From the NCBI GenBank assembly GCA_049293015.1, contig JBATSB010000025.1, positions 33,191 through 97,190 on the forward strand: a DNA stretch of 64,000 nt. The letters are read 5' to 3'. A program made the translations under genes and the position numbers. How positions within the stretch are numbered: the stretch's first letter is position 1; each line of letters starts with the position of its first letter. This DNA comes from UBA2330 sp049293015. GTDB taxonomy: Bacteria; Bacteroidota; Ignavibacteria; Tepidaquicellales; Tepidaquicellaceae. Shown one piece after another: positions 41,793-51,831 of this stretch. The notes beneath the pieces are model-generated. The model was given only the letters and a program-made list of their open reading frames with translations, was not told the DNA's origin and did not search any database.

Positions 41793-42731
41793 ATGAATGA
41801 AGAAAATTTTCACATACCTGTTCTTTCAAATAAAGCTGTTGAGTATCTGATCAACCAAAATATTTCTAATCAAATTTTAGTCGACGGGACATTAGGCGGC
41901 GGCGGATATACAAAATTGATTTGTGAACAGCCGGGTTTTAGCGGGAAAGTAATTTCAGTCGATAAAGATGAATTTGCACTTCGACATGCCGGTGAAGTTC
42001 TGTCTGAATTTAAAGACAGAATAATTTTCGTGAATGGAAATTTCGCCGACATCAAAGAAATCGTTTCTGAAACTGAGTTTAATCACATAACAGGAATTGT
42101 ACTTGACCTCGGGCTTTCATCTTATCAATTGAATGCAGAAGACGGATTCAGTTTTATGCAGGATACTGCACTTGATATGAGAGCTTACAAAAAGGATTCG
42201 CTGACAGCTTCTGAAATTTTAAATTCTTACAGAAGAGAAGAATTAACAGAACTCTTTGAAAAGTTTGGCGACATAGGGAATGCTGATAGATTATCAGAAG
42301 CGATTTACAAAAAAAGAAAAGTTAAAAAATTTGAAACTACTTTTGATATGGTGGAAACAGTAAACAGTGAATACAGTCTCGGAAAAAAAAATCAGATAGA
42401 TTTTCTTGCGAAGATTTTTCAGTCACTGAGGATTGAAGTAAATAATGAACTGGCGAATCTTGAAAAAGTGCTAGCAGATTCTACAGAACTCTTGATCTCA
42501 GGTGGTAGAATTGTCATAGTGTCTTATCATTCGCTTGAAGATAGAATCACGAAAAATTTTTTCAGAGATAAAACAAGAAATTATGAAAAAACCGATGATC
42601 CATATTTTGATAAAAAGATTGATCCTGTGTTGAAAATTCTAACTAAGAAACCCGAAATACCTTCTCGTGAAGAAATAAAATTAAATCCGAGATCGAGAAG
42701 TGCAAAACTAAGGGCAGCAGAAAAAATTTAA
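41793..42731 (+). CDS. rsmH: 16S rRNA (cytosine(1402)-N4)-methyltransferase RsmH
   Basis: 312 aa, standard length. SAM-binding segment VDGTLGGGGYTKLICEQ, then VSVDKDEFALRHA-type acidic loop (read ISVDKDEFA), GIVLDLGLSSYQLNAEDGFSF and LDMRAYKKD, and a C-terminal IVSYHSLEDRITKNFFRD. It methylates C1402 in the 30S decoding centre. Formerly mraW. Second gene of the cluster, 54 bp after mraZ. Confidence 0.97.
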   Translation: MNEENFHIPVLSNKAVEYLINQNISNQILVDGTLGGGGYTKLICEQPGFSGKVISVDKDEFALRHAGEVLSEFKDRIIFVNGNFADIKEIVSETEFNHITGIVLDLGLSSYQLNAEDGFSFMQDTALDMRAYKKDSLTASEILNSYRREELTELFEKFGDIGNADRLSEAIYKKRKVKKFETTFDMVETVNSEYSLGKKNQIDFLAKIFQSLRIEVNNELANLEKVLADSTELLISGGRIVIVSYHSLEDRITKNFFRDKTRNYEKTDDPYFDKKIDPVLKILTKKPEIPSREEIKLNPRSRSAKLRAAEKI

Positions 42732-42791
42732 ATTCAATTAAAATAATTTCTATAAAAACTTTTTACAAACAACATTAACAATTTAAACAAA

Positions 42792-43100
42792 ATGAAAAAG
42801 CCAAACAAAAAAATCTCAATCTTTTATTTCCTGATCTGTCTGATCATCACTTCTGTAATACTTGTTATCTACATAAATAACATCATACAGGTTAATCAGA
42901 TAATGGTAAGAAATAATGAATTGAAAGAAGAGCTCAGAAAAGCTGTACAGAAAAACGAACAACTTCTGACTGAAACTGAAAAGCTTACATCATTTGACAG
43001 AATAAATTCCTTAGCATCTGAGAAATTAGAATTATCCTACAAAGAAAATTCTACAGTTGAGGCAAAGAACATAACAATTAAAAATTCAGAATTGAAATAA
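42792..43100 (+). CDS. ftsL: FtsL-like division protein
   Basis: 102 aa. One membrane helix at residues 9-29 (IFYFLICLIITSVILVIYIN) and a periplasmic coiled coil (VRNNELKEELRKAVQKNEQL and on) ending in FDRINSLASEKLEL, the weak signature shared by FtsL/DivIC proteins. These form the FtsQLB scaffold that activates septal synthesis. Identification rests on topology and position between rsmH and the PBP gene, since FtsL sequences diverge strongly. Confidence 0.8.
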   Translation: MKKPNKKISIFYFLICLIITSVILVIYINNIIQVNQIMVRNNELKEELRKAVQKNEQLLTETEKLTSFDRINSLASEKLELSYKENSTVEAKNITIKNSELK

Positions 43101-43115
43101 TTTTACTATAATTTT

Positions 43116-45314
43116 TTGCAGTTTAAAAACTATAAATCTCCCGGCAAAGATCTGATCCAGAGAAGGAAAATCAATTTGCTTTTTCTTTTACTCTCAGGGA
43201 TGTTTATAGCTATTTTGATAAAACTCGTAAACGTTCAGATCATTGAAACTGAGAAATATAAAATAGCTGCAAGAAAGCAGTATGAAAATAAAATAGTTTT
43301 ATCTCCTTACAGGGGACTGGTCTTTGACAGAAATATGAATGTCCTGGTTTCAAACTCTTATGAATACTCGATCGCAGCGGATCCTAACATGATAGAGGAT
43401 GCAGAAAAAGCTGCAGATTATCTTGCGGTAAAATTCGGAAAAAGCAGGGAAGAATATTTATCTAAACTGAATTCCACAAATACCTCTTATGTCTTTCTTG
43501 AAAGAAGGATAGACGACAGTAAAACATCCGGTCTCGACACTTTAAATCTGAGTGGAATTATTGTTCTTAAAGAGCCGAAGAGAGTTTATAACTATGGCAG
43601 TTTGGCATCTCAGGTACTGGGATTCACAAACATCGACAACAAAGGTCAGATGGGTCTTGAGCTTTCTATGGAAAAAGAACTTGCAGGCAAAGAAGGTTTT
43701 GTAATAATGCAGCGAGACGGAAAAGGCAACAACAGACCTTCGATGGAATTCCCGAGGAAAGAACCTGAGAACGGAAATAATCTTGTGCTGACAATTGATA
43801 TTAATATTCAGAGGATAGCGGAAGAAGAGCTTGCTGAAGGTGTTAAAAGATTTAATGCAGACGGCGGAAAGGTAATTGTTATGTCAGTGAAGACAGGCGA
43901 GATACTTGGAATGAGTTCATATCCGACTTTCGATCCGAACAATATTACTACTGCTGATACAGCCGGTATGAAGAATGCAGTACTTTCGGATATATATGAA
44001 CCCGGATCTACTTTTAAAATTGTAGCTGCAGCTGCGGCACTTGAAGAAAAAATTGAAAATAAAAATTCTATAATCGCAACAGAAAGTATTAATGAAGTAA
44101 AGGGAATGAAGATCACAGATGTACATGGATCCAGCACCATGACATTTCAGGAAGTACTTGAGCAGTCAAGCAATGTCGGATTCAGTAAAATTGCTATGAA
44201 GATCGGCTCAGAAAAGTTTTATAAGTATGCAAGAGATTTTGGATTTGGAATAAATTCAGGGATCGAACTTCCGGGAGAAAATAAAGGATTACTTAAAAAG
44301 CCAATTGATTTCTCAGGATTTTCACTGCCATATATGTCGATAGGATATGAAGTAATGGTCAACGCACTTCAGATCACGAATGCATATTCAGCGATTGGCA
44401 ATAACGGAGTAATGATGAAATCATATATTATAAAAAAAGAAACTTCTTCAAATGGAAGTACAGTATTTGAAAATAAACCGACAGTATTGAGGCAGATAAT
44501 TTCTGAGAATACAGCAATTACTTTAAGTCAGCTTCTTACCGGAGTGGTAGAGCGGGGAACAGGAGTTGATGCAAAGTTAGAAGGTGTGCAGGTTGCGGGA
44601 AAGACGGGAACTTCTCAGAGATTAGTGAACGGAGAATATACAAACAAATCTCACAATGCTTCTTTCGCCGGATATTTCCCTGCTGAAAATCCTAAAGTTA
44701 TTATTACAGTAATTCTGAATAATCCGAAATCGGGTGAATATTACGGAGGGAAAGTTGCAGCACCTATATTTAAAAACATTGCATCAAAAATATTGAGTCT
44801 CTCGAATTTACCAAGTTTTACAGCTTCGGAAAATAATATTTCCAATGTTTCAAATTTAAATAATGTAACCAGCGAACCTGTTCAGGGAGAGAATAAATTC
44901 ATTCCTGTAAAACAAATATTGATCCCAAATTTTGTAAATCTGAAATTAGAAGATGCAAAAGATATTTTGTTTGAAAAAAATATGCGGTATGAAATTATAG
45001 AGAACGATGAAGAAATGATCAAGGACGGAAACATTAAAATTATAGAATCACAATATCCTGAAGCAAATCAGTTATTAAATCAGAGTGAAGAAATTATTGT
45101 AAAGCTAGTTGTAAAAGATGCAAAGATAACTGATGACAGACTTGTGTCAGTACCTGATGTAAAAGAACTGAGTCTAAGAAAGGCAATAAATCTTTTGCTT
45201 TCGGAAGGTCTGGATATGGAAATAATCGGCAGCGGAAAAGTGGTCGGTCAGTCTCCGGAAACAGGAACGAAATTGCTGCCAAGATCAAGAGTGATTTTAT
45301 ACTGCAAAGATTAG
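43116..45314 (+). CDS. ftsI: Septal transpeptidase PBP (FtsI/SpoVD type) with two PASTA domains
   Basis: 732 aa. Membrane anchor at about residues 18-37, dimerisation domain, then transpeptidase motifs S298-T-F-K301, S351-S-N353 and K496-T-G. Two C-terminal PASTA domains follow (about 605-675 with ILIPNFVNLKLEDAKDILFE, and about 677-732 with VSVPDVKELSLRKAINLL). It cross-links septal peptidoglycan with FtsW. PASTA domains make it SpoVD/PBP2x-like, unlike enterobacterial FtsI. TTG start, 15 bp after ftsL; no upstream ATG in frame. Confidence 0.94.
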   Translation: MQFKNYKSPGKDLIQRRKINLLFLLLSGMFIAILIKLVNVQIIETEKYKIAARKQYENKIVLSPYRGLVFDRNMNVLVSNSYEYSIAADPNMIEDAEKAADYLAVKFGKSREEYLSKLNSTNTSYVFLERRIDDSKTSGLDTLNLSGIIVLKEPKRVYNYGSLASQVLGFTNIDNKGQMGLELSMEKELAGKEGFVIMQRDGKGNNRPSMEFPRKEPENGNNLVLTIDINIQRIAEEELAEGVKRFNADGGKVIVMSVKTGEILGMSSYPTFDPNNITTADTAGMKNAVLSDIYEPGSTFKIVAAAAALEEKIENKNSIIATESINEVKGMKITDVHGSSTMTFQEVLEQSSNVGFSKIAMKIGSEKFYKYARDFGFGINSGIELPGENKGLLKKPIDFSGFSLPYMSIGYEVMVNALQITNAYSAIGNNGVMMKSYIIKKETSSNGSTVFENKPTVLRQIISENTAITLSQLLTGVVERGTGVDAKLEGVQVAGKTGTSQRLVNGEYTNKSHNASFAGYFPAENPKVIITVILNNPKSGEYYGGKVAAPIFKNIASKILSLSNLPSFTASENNISNVSNLNNVTSEPVQGENKFIPVKQILIPNFVNLKLEDAKDILFEKNMRYEIIENDEEMIKDGNIKIIESQYPEANQLLNQSEEIIVKLVVKDAKITDDRLVSVPDVKELSLRKAINLLLSEGLDMEIIGSGKVVGQSPETGTKLLPRSRVILYCKD

Positions 45315-45317
45315 AAA

Positions 45318-46820
45318 ATGAAACTTTCAGAAATATCCGAAAAAATTCGGAATAGTTCTTTGAAATATGAAATAGAATTTTCTGATGATGTTGAAATTAC
45401 CGGACTATGCTATGATTCAAGAATTGTAAAGCCGGGTGATATTTTTTTTGCAGTCAAAGGTCTGATCAGCGACGGAAATAAATTTATAAAAGAAGCGATA
45501 GAAAGAGGTGCTGTTATAGTCTTTACTGATGATGATAATTTTTCTGAATCTGAAATGCCTGTGATAAAAGTTGATGATGTAAGGAAAATCATGGCGTTAA
45601 TGAGCGGTATATTTTATGAAGATCCTTCATCGAAATTAAAACTGATCGGAGTGACCGGTACAAACGGTAAAACGACAACTGCTTATCTGATGCATGCGTT
45701 GCTTAGCAATGCCGGATATAAAACAGGACTTATCGGAACTATAGAATGTCTGATTGGAAATGAAAAAATAGAATCAAAGTTGACGACACCTGACTCAGTC
45801 GAACTTAATATGATACTGAATAAAATGGTAAATGAAAAAACAGAATTTTGTGTAATGGAGGTTTCTTCGATTGCATTGTCGATGGAAAGAGTATATGGTC
45901 TGAAATTTGATACTGCAGTATTTACAAATCTGACAAGTGAGCATTTAGATTTTCATAAGGATATGGAAAATTATTTTGAAGCAAAAAAAATATTGTTTGA
46001 TAATTTAGATGAAGACAGTAATTCAGTTTCAAATAAAGATGATGAATATGGTCAAAGAATTTTAAGTGAAACAAAGGCAAAGAAAATTTTTTATTCTGTT
46101 GATAAAGTACTTGAAAGTGATGAAGATTTGAAAGCTGATGATGTAAAATTAGGAATGGATGGAATTAATTTTAATATGATTTACAGAGGAGAAAATGTAA
46201 ATATAAGTTCTGATCTGGCGGGAAGATTCAATGTCTATAATATACTTGCTTCGGCTGGGACGGTTTTAAATTATAATGTTTCTCTTGAAAGTATAACAGA
46301 AGTGCTGAATAATTTCAGCGGAGTAACTGGGAGATTTAACAGAATTCCGCTTCCAAACGGAGCTGTAGCTGTGATAGATTATTCTCATACTTCGGATTCA
46401 TTAAAGAATGCAATTGAAGCAGCGAAAGAAATAATTAAAGATGAAAATAAAAACGGATCACTGATCACAATCTTTGGATGCGGTGGAAATAAAGACAGAT
46501 TTAAAAGACCAGTAATGGGAAAGTATGCGACGGAGCTTTCGGATTTTACAATTATCACTTCCGATAATCCGAGATTTGAAGAACCGATGGATATTATTGA
46601 AGAAATTAAAAAAGGAATCTCAGAAGAAGCCGAATACAAAGTGATCGAAAACAGAGAAGAGGCGATCAAGGCAGGCATAGGACTGGCAGTAGCGGGAGAT
46701 ATTATTTTGATCTGCGGAAAAGGACATGAGACATATCAGGAGATAAAAGGAGTTAGAAGTCATTTTGATGATAAGGAAATAGTTTTAAAATATCAGAATC
46801 TTTCATTGAAGAATGCTTGA
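45318..46820 (+). CDS. murE: UDP-MurNAc-tripeptide synthetase MurE
   Basis: 500 aa. Cytoplasmic ATP-dependent ligase adding the third stem-peptide residue. ATP loop GVTGTNGKTTTAYLMH, central ITSDNPRFEEP with D416-N-P-R419, and the C-terminal ILICGKGHETYQEIKG. The DNPR motif is characteristic of meso-diaminopimelate-adding enzymes, so the cell wall is probably mDAP type. It starts 3 bp after ftsI and overlaps murF by 8 bp. Confidence 0.97.
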   Translation: MKLSEISEKIRNSSLKYEIEFSDDVEITGLCYDSRIVKPGDIFFAVKGLISDGNKFIKEAIERGAVIVFTDDDNFSESEMPVIKVDDVRKIMALMSGIFYEDPSSKLKLIGVTGTNGKTTTAYLMHALLSNAGYKTGLIGTIECLIGNEKIESKLTTPDSVELNMILNKMVNEKTEFCVMEVSSIALSMERVYGLKFDTAVFTNLTSEHLDFHKDMENYFEAKKILFDNLDEDSNSVSNKDDEYGQRILSETKAKKIFYSVDKVLESDEDLKADDVKLGMDGINFNMIYRGENVNISSDLAGRFNVYNILASAGTVLNYNVSLESITEVLNNFSGVTGRFNRIPLPNGAVAVIDYSHTSDSLKNAIEAAKEIIKDENKNGSLITIFGCGGNKDRFKRPVMGKYATELSDFTIITSDNPRFEEPMDIIEEIKKGISEEAEYKVIENREEAIKAGIGLAVAGDIILICGKGHETYQEIKGVRSHFDDKEIVLKYQNLSLKNA

Positions 46821-48204
46821 ACTCAAAGATCTGCTAAGCATAGAATCGGTAAGAGATTATCAAGCAGGAAAAGAAATAAAAAATAGATTTTCAGGAGTTT
46901 CAATTGATTCAAGAACTGTCGGTAAAAATGAAATATATTATGCAATCAAAGGGGAAAATTTGGATGCGCACAAATTTTTACCGGCAGTATTTTTAAAAGG
47001 AATTAAGCTTGCAGTAGTAAGTGAAAAATGGTTTATCAAAAACAAGAATAAGTATAAAGGAAATTCTATAGTTGCAGTAAAGGATACAACAGAAGCGCTA
47101 GGGCAGTTTGCGGCAGCACACAGAAGCAGATTAAATATTCCTGTGTTCTGTATCGGCGGCAGCAATGGCAAGACGACTACGAAAGATCTTGTATCAGCAG
47201 TTTTAAGTAAAAAATTTAAAGTACTAAAGACAGAAGGTAATTTCAATAATCACATCGGACTTCCGCTGACGTTACTGAAATTAAATAAGTCACATGAAAT
47301 AGCAGTATTAGAAGTAGGCTGTAATCATTTTAAAGAAGTGGAATATCTTATGCAGATTGCAAAACCGGATTTTGGAATGGTGACGAACATAGGTAAAGAG
47401 CATCTCGAATTTTTCAAGGATCTGAAAGGAGTTGCGAAAGCTGAGTTTGAATTGTATGACTATATTGAAAAAACTTCGGGTACAGCTTTGATGAATTTTG
47501 ATGATAAATTTGTAAGGGATAAATCCAAAAAGATGAAAAATGCTAAAGTGATAACTTATTCTTACAATTTTAAATTTAAAAATGATATCACAGGTGAATT
47601 TGTAGGGTATAATAAAAAGTATCAGCCGGTGATAAAAATTAAAAATAGTGCAAAGTCTTTTAACGTCACGATCTCTACTTTTGGAAAACATTCTGTGTTT
47701 AACGGACTTGCGGCAGCGGCAGCGGGATTAAGTCTAGGTGTAAGTGCAAGTTCTGTCAAAAGTGCTTTAGGTAATTTCAAAGAGTCATCTTCAAAGAGGA
47801 TGGAAATTTTAGATCATAACGGAATTAAATTTATCAATGACACATATAACAGCAATCCGGAATCAGTGAGAATGGGAATTGAGACAATGCTTGGATATAA
47901 AACCGGAGGTGAAAAATATGCAGTATTGTCGGATATGCTTGAGCTTGGAAAAGGCAGTGTTTCTGAACATTCAGAAATTGGTAAATTTATAAAAAGATCC
48001 GGAGTAAAAAATCTGTATACATTTGGGAAATATTCCTGGAACACATTTAAAGGGGCAGGAAATTTAAAAAATAATTTTCACTTTGAAAATAAAATTGATC
48101 TTGCAGAGTTTCTTAAGAGAAATTTAAAACCGGGAGATGTAGTATATGTAAAGGGTTCGCGCGGCATGAAGATGGAAGAAGTAATAAATCATATTACTGA
48201 ATAA
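46813..48204 (+). CDS. murF: UDP-MurNAc-tripeptide--D-Ala-D-Ala ligase MurF
   Basis: 463 aa. N-terminal UDP-binding domain (FSGVSIDSRTVGKNEIYYAI), ATP loop GGSNGKTTTKDLVSAVL, the INDTYNSNPESVRMGIETM block, and a C-terminal domain ending VKGSRGMKMEEVI. It adds D-Ala-D-Ala to complete UDP-MurNAc-pentapeptide. It overlaps murE by 8 bp, indicating translational coupling. Confidence 0.97.
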   Translation: MLELKDLLSIESVRDYQAGKEIKNRFSGVSIDSRTVGKNEIYYAIKGENLDAHKFLPAVFLKGIKLAVVSEKWFIKNKNKYKGNSIVAVKDTTEALGQFAAAHRSRLNIPVFCIGGSNGKTTTKDLVSAVLSKKFKVLKTEGNFNNHIGLPLTLLKLNKSHEIAVLEVGCNHFKEVEYLMQIAKPDFGMVTNIGKEHLEFFKDLKGVAKAEFELYDYIEKTSGTALMNFDDKFVRDKSKKMKNAKVITYSYNFKFKNDITGEFVGYNKKYQPVIKIKNSAKSFNVTISTFGKHSVFNGLAAAAAGLSLGVSASSVKSALGNFKESSSKRMEILDHNGIKFINDTYNSNPESVRMGIETMLGYKTGGEKYAVLSDMLELGKGSVSEHSEIGKFIKRSGVKNLYTFGKYSWNTFKGAGNLKNNFHFENKIDLAEFLKRNLKPGDVVYVKGSRGMKMEEVINHITE

Positions 48205-48213
48205 AAATAAAGT

Positions 48214-49323
48214 ATGCTTTATAAATTAGCAGAATACATCAACGTAAATTTTAACCCTCCGGGTTTTGATCTGTTCAGATTCATAACTTTCAGATCAGCG
48301 CTATCTGCTATAACAGCATTACTAATAAGTTTTGTACTTGGACCGAGGATAATAAAGTTTCTGAAGAAGAAACAGATTGGTGAAGCACGGAAAGAAGACG
48401 GACCTCAGTTCCACTGGTCAAAAGCAGGTACTCCTACAATGGGAGGTTTTATAATTTTACTTTCGGTGATCATACCGGTTCTGTTATGGGGAGATCTTGG
48501 AAATATATATGTGATAATAATTTTGTTTGTGACAATTGCACTTGGGATAGTTGGATTCACTGATGATTATTTAAAAGTAGTAAAGAAATATAAAAAAGGT
48601 CTTGCAGAGAGATATAAGATGCTTGGTCAGATCTCGGTCGGACTGATAGTCGGTCTGGCAATTTACTTTCTGCCTGAGTTTGAAGGGATACATTCAATCA
48701 CGACTATTCCATTTTTGAAGGGGTATGAGTTTGATTTTTCTTATGCATACATACCAATCGTTGTATTTATAATTACTGCTACATCTAATGCAGTAAATTT
48801 TACTGACGGATTAGACGGGCTTGCAGTCGGTACTGTTGGAATAGTAGCGCTGACACTTGGTATCATTGCTTATGTTTCAGGAAATGTCGAGACTTCAAAA
48901 TATCTGAATATAATTTATTTAAGGGGAAACGGAGAACTAGCAATTTACTGTACAGCATTGGTCGGAGCGGCACTTGGATTTCTCTGGTATAATTTTTATC
49001 CGGCGCAGGTATTTATGGGAGACACCGGTTCTCTTGCACTCGGAGGTGCAGTCGGTACATTGTGCGTGTTGGTAAAAAAGGAATTCATGCTGCCAATACT
49101 TGGCGGGATATTTTTTATGGAAGCAATATCAGTGATACTACAGAGATATTATTTTAAGTATACAAGAAAAAAATACGGCGAAGGGAAAAGAATTTTTAAA
49201 ATGGCACCAATTCATCATCACTATGAAATGAAAGGAATTCCTGAACCAAAGATAGTGATCAGATTTTATATCATTGCAGTGATACTTGCAATAGTTACTT
49301 TAGCGTCATTAAAAATCAGATAA
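48214..49323 (+). CDS. mraY: Phospho-N-acetylmuramoyl-pentapeptide-transferase MraY
   Basis: 369 aa, about ten membrane helices. Motifs: GTPTMGGFIILLSVIIPVLL, GFTDDYLKVVKKYKKGL (the catalytic Asp pair), NAVNFTDGLDGLAVGT, FMGDTGSLALGGAVGT and MAPIHHHYEMKG. It transfers phospho-MurNAc-pentapeptide to undecaprenyl phosphate, forming lipid I. 9 bp after murF. Confidence 0.98.
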   Translation: MLYKLAEYINVNFNPPGFDLFRFITFRSALSAITALLISFVLGPRIIKFLKKKQIGEARKEDGPQFHWSKAGTPTMGGFIILLSVIIPVLLWGDLGNIYVIIILFVTIALGIVGFTDDYLKVVKKYKKGLAERYKMLGQISVGLIVGLAIYFLPEFEGIHSITTIPFLKGYEFDFSYAYIPIVVFIITATSNAVNFTDGLDGLAVGTVGIVALTLGIIAYVSGNVETSKYLNIIYLRGNGELAIYCTALVGAALGFLWYNFYPAQVFMGDTGSLALGGAVGTLCVLVKKEFMLPILGGIFFMEAISVILQRYYFKYTRKKYGEGKRIFKMAPIHHHYEMKGIPEPKIVIRFYIIAVILAIVTLASLKIR

Positions 49324-49330
49324 AAATATA

Positions 49331-50695
49331 ATGACGGATAAACGTTCTTTTACAATACTCGGTGCAGGCAGAAGCGGAATAGCAGCGGCAGGACTTTTAA
49401 AAAGAAACGGACATGGAGTATTTCTGAGTGAAGAAAATCCGGAAGATTCTCTTAAGTATTTTAATAAAGAATTTCTTTTAAAAGAAAATATAGAATTTGA
49501 AACAGGCGGACATTCTGACAGGATCTATGACAATGATGTATTCATCGTCAGTCCGGGGATACCACCTGAAAGTGAAGTGATATTAAAAGCTGTCAGACTT
49601 GGAAAGAAGATCCTGTCTGAAATTGAAGTTGCTTCAGAATTTTGTGAATATCCGATAATTGCAATCACGGGTACAAACGGAAAGACTACAACGACTGTGC
49701 TGACCGGTGAAATATTCAGAAATGCCGGCTATGATGTGAAAGTCTGCGGGAATGTCGGTTTAGCATTTTCTGAAATAGTGAGTGATCTGAATGAGAATTC
49801 AATTGTGATACTTGAAGTAAGCAGTTTTCAATTGGAATATACAGAAAATTTCAGACCGGATGTATCGGTGATTCTTAACATCACTCCTGACCATATTGAC
49901 TGGCATAAAAGTTTTGACAATTATAAGTATGCTAAGGAGAAGATAAGAAAAAATCAGACAGCGGAAAATCTTTCAGTCCTTAATTATGATGATAAGGTAT
50001 TGAGAGATGAGCTTCAAAATATAAATGCAGCAGAAGCATTTTTCAGTATAAAAAATGACATTCTGGAGTCAGAAATAAAAAAGGGATGCATGATTAAAAA
50101 TGACAGAGTAATTTATTTTGACAAAAATAAAAATATAAATGAAGTTATTATGGAAACACAAGAGATCAACATCAGAGGTAATCACAATCTTTACAACTCC
50201 CTGGCTGCAGTAATTTCTGCAAGGGCTTTTGATATAAAAAAGGAGATCATCAAAGATACTTTGAAGACATTCAAAGGTGTCGAGCACAGAATCGAATTTG
50301 TAAGGGAGCTGGACGGTATAAAATTTTATAACGATTCCAAAGCCACCAATATTGATTCGGTCATAGTTGCGCTTGAGTCATTTGAAAAAGATCTGATACT
50401 GATACTTGGAGGTAAGGATAGTGGAAATGACTATTCCGTCATCGATAAGCTTGTATCAGACAGAGTAAAGCTGATCATAGCAATAGGTGAATCGAAAGAA
50501 AAGATCATTGAGCATTTTTCAAAAAAAGTAAAATGTAAATCTGCAGAAAGTATGGATGATGCTGTGAAATATTGTAAAGAAAATTCATCAACAGGTGATT
50601 CGGTACTGCTGTCACCGGCTTGTAAAAGTTTTGATATGTTTGACAGCTATGAGCACAGGGGAAAAGAGTTTAAAAAAGCTGTAAATAATTTATAA
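49331..50695 (+). CDS. murD: UDP-MurNAc-L-alanine--D-glutamate ligase MurD
   Basis: 454 aa. N-terminal Rossmann-like start (FTILGAGRSGIAAAGLLKRN), ATP loop ITGTNGKTTTTVLTGE, NITPDHIDWHKSF, NDSKATNIDSVIVALES, LLSPACKSFDMFDSYEHRG. It adds D-Glu to UDP-MurNAc-L-Ala. Only 7 bp after mraY. Confidence 0.97.
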   Translation: MTDKRSFTILGAGRSGIAAAGLLKRNGHGVFLSEENPEDSLKYFNKEFLLKENIEFETGGHSDRIYDNDVFIVSPGIPPESEVILKAVRLGKKILSEIEVASEFCEYPIIAITGTNGKTTTTVLTGEIFRNAGYDVKVCGNVGLAFSEIVSDLNENSIVILEVSSFQLEYTENFRPDVSVILNITPDHIDWHKSFDNYKYAKEKIRKNQTAENLSVLNYDDKVLRDELQNINAAEAFFSIKNDILESEIKKGCMIKNDRVIYFDKNKNINEVIMETQEINIRGNHNLYNSLAAVISARAFDIKKEIIKDTLKTFKGVEHRIEFVRELDGIKFYNDSKATNIDSVIVALESFEKDLILILGGKDSGNDYSVIDKLVSDRVKLIIAIGESKEKIIEHFSKKVKCKSAESMDDAVKYCKENSSTGDSVLLSPACKSFDMFDSYEHRGKEFKKAVNNL

Positions 50696-50714
50696 AAAAG
50701 TTAAGTATTTATAA

Positions 50715-51827
50715 TTGTCACATAAGTATAAAATAGATGTCTGGATATTACTACCGGTTCTGGTGCTGATGGGAATCAGTGTGGTCGCGGTTTACAGCGC
50801 GAGCTCTACATTCGCAATGGACAGATTTCAGGACAGCAATTATCTCATAAAGCAGCATTTGATAAAAGTTGGAATATCAATCATACTTATCTTTCTTTTT
50901 GCAAAATTAGAATATAAAAGTTACAGACCTGTTGCAAAATATTTATTGTGGGGAACCATAATATTATTGATATTAACTTTATTCATAGGCAACGAATTAA
51001 AAGGAGCGAGTCGCTGGATTTATCTGGGACCATTTAGTTTTCAGCCGTCTGAGCTTGCTAGATATTTTATCATAATATATATCGCACTTTTATTAGCAAA
51101 GAAAAAGGATTATCTCGATCTTTTATACAGAGGTTATCTGCCTATAATTTTTTATGTGCTGCTTGTATCCGGATTGATACTAATTCAGCCCAATCTTTCA
51201 GTATCTCTGATAATATTTGCAACATGTATGTCGATGCTGTTTTTATCGAATGTAAAATTCAAACACATATTTATTACATTACTTTCTCTCGTACCGTTGG
51301 TGGTGATTTTCATTCTTTCAAAAGATTATATAATAAAAAGAATCGTGTCATATTCGGATCACAGTACAGGCGGCGAAGGAAGCTATCAGCTTCAGCAGGC
51401 TCTTATAGGATTTGGGAACGGCGGACTGCTAGGCATAGGACCGGGAAATTCCAATCAAAGGGAATATTTTTTGCCTGAGGCACATGGTGATTTTATTTTT
51501 TCTGTGATCGGTGAAGAGTATGGATTCATCGGCACATTTCTGATCATTGCATTATTTTTTATTATACTTTACCGCGGGTATAAAATAGCCAAAGATACAA
51601 AAGAGGATTTTGGAAAATACATGGCATTTGGAATCACGACAATGATCGTCTTGAATGCTGTAGTAAATATGGCAGTGGCAAGCGGAGTATTTCCAACTAC
51701 AGGTGTGACGCTTCCTTTTGTCAGTTACGGAGGGACATCAATTTTATTCAGCGCGATAGCAATCGGGATACTGCTGAACATATCTTCATACAGGGACGAG
51801 ATAAATGAAGAAATCACTCTAGAGTAG
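50715..51827 (+). CDS. ftsW: Septal peptidoglycan glycosyltransferase FtsW
   Basis: 370 aa SEDS-family protein with about ten membrane helices. Characteristic segments: SWRWIYLGPFSFQPSELAR-like block (SRWIYLGPFSFQPSELARY), QQALIGFGNGGLLGIGPGNS, FLPEAHGDFIFSVIGEEYGF and GVTLPFVSYGGTS. FtsW polymerises glycan strands from lipid II together with the PBP at 43116. The start is a TTG preceded by no ATG in frame; the spacing to murD is 19 bp. Confidence 0.96.
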   Translation: MSHKYKIDVWILLPVLVLMGISVVAVYSASSTFAMDRFQDSNYLIKQHLIKVGISIILIFLFAKLEYKSYRPVAKYLLWGTIILLILTLFIGNELKGASRWIYLGPFSFQPSELARYFIIIYIALLLAKKKDYLDLLYRGYLPIIFYVLLVSGLILIQPNLSVSLIIFATCMSMLFLSNVKFKHIFITLLSLVPLVVIFILSKDYIIKRIVSYSDHSTGGEGSYQLQQALIGFGNGGLLGIGPGNSNQREYFLPEAHGDFIFSVIGEEYGFIGTFLIIALFFIILYRGYKIAKDTKEDFGKYMAFGITTMIVLNAVVNMAVASGVFPTTGVTLPFVSYGGTSILFSAIAIGILLNISSYRDEINEEITLE

Positions 51828-51831
51828 AGTA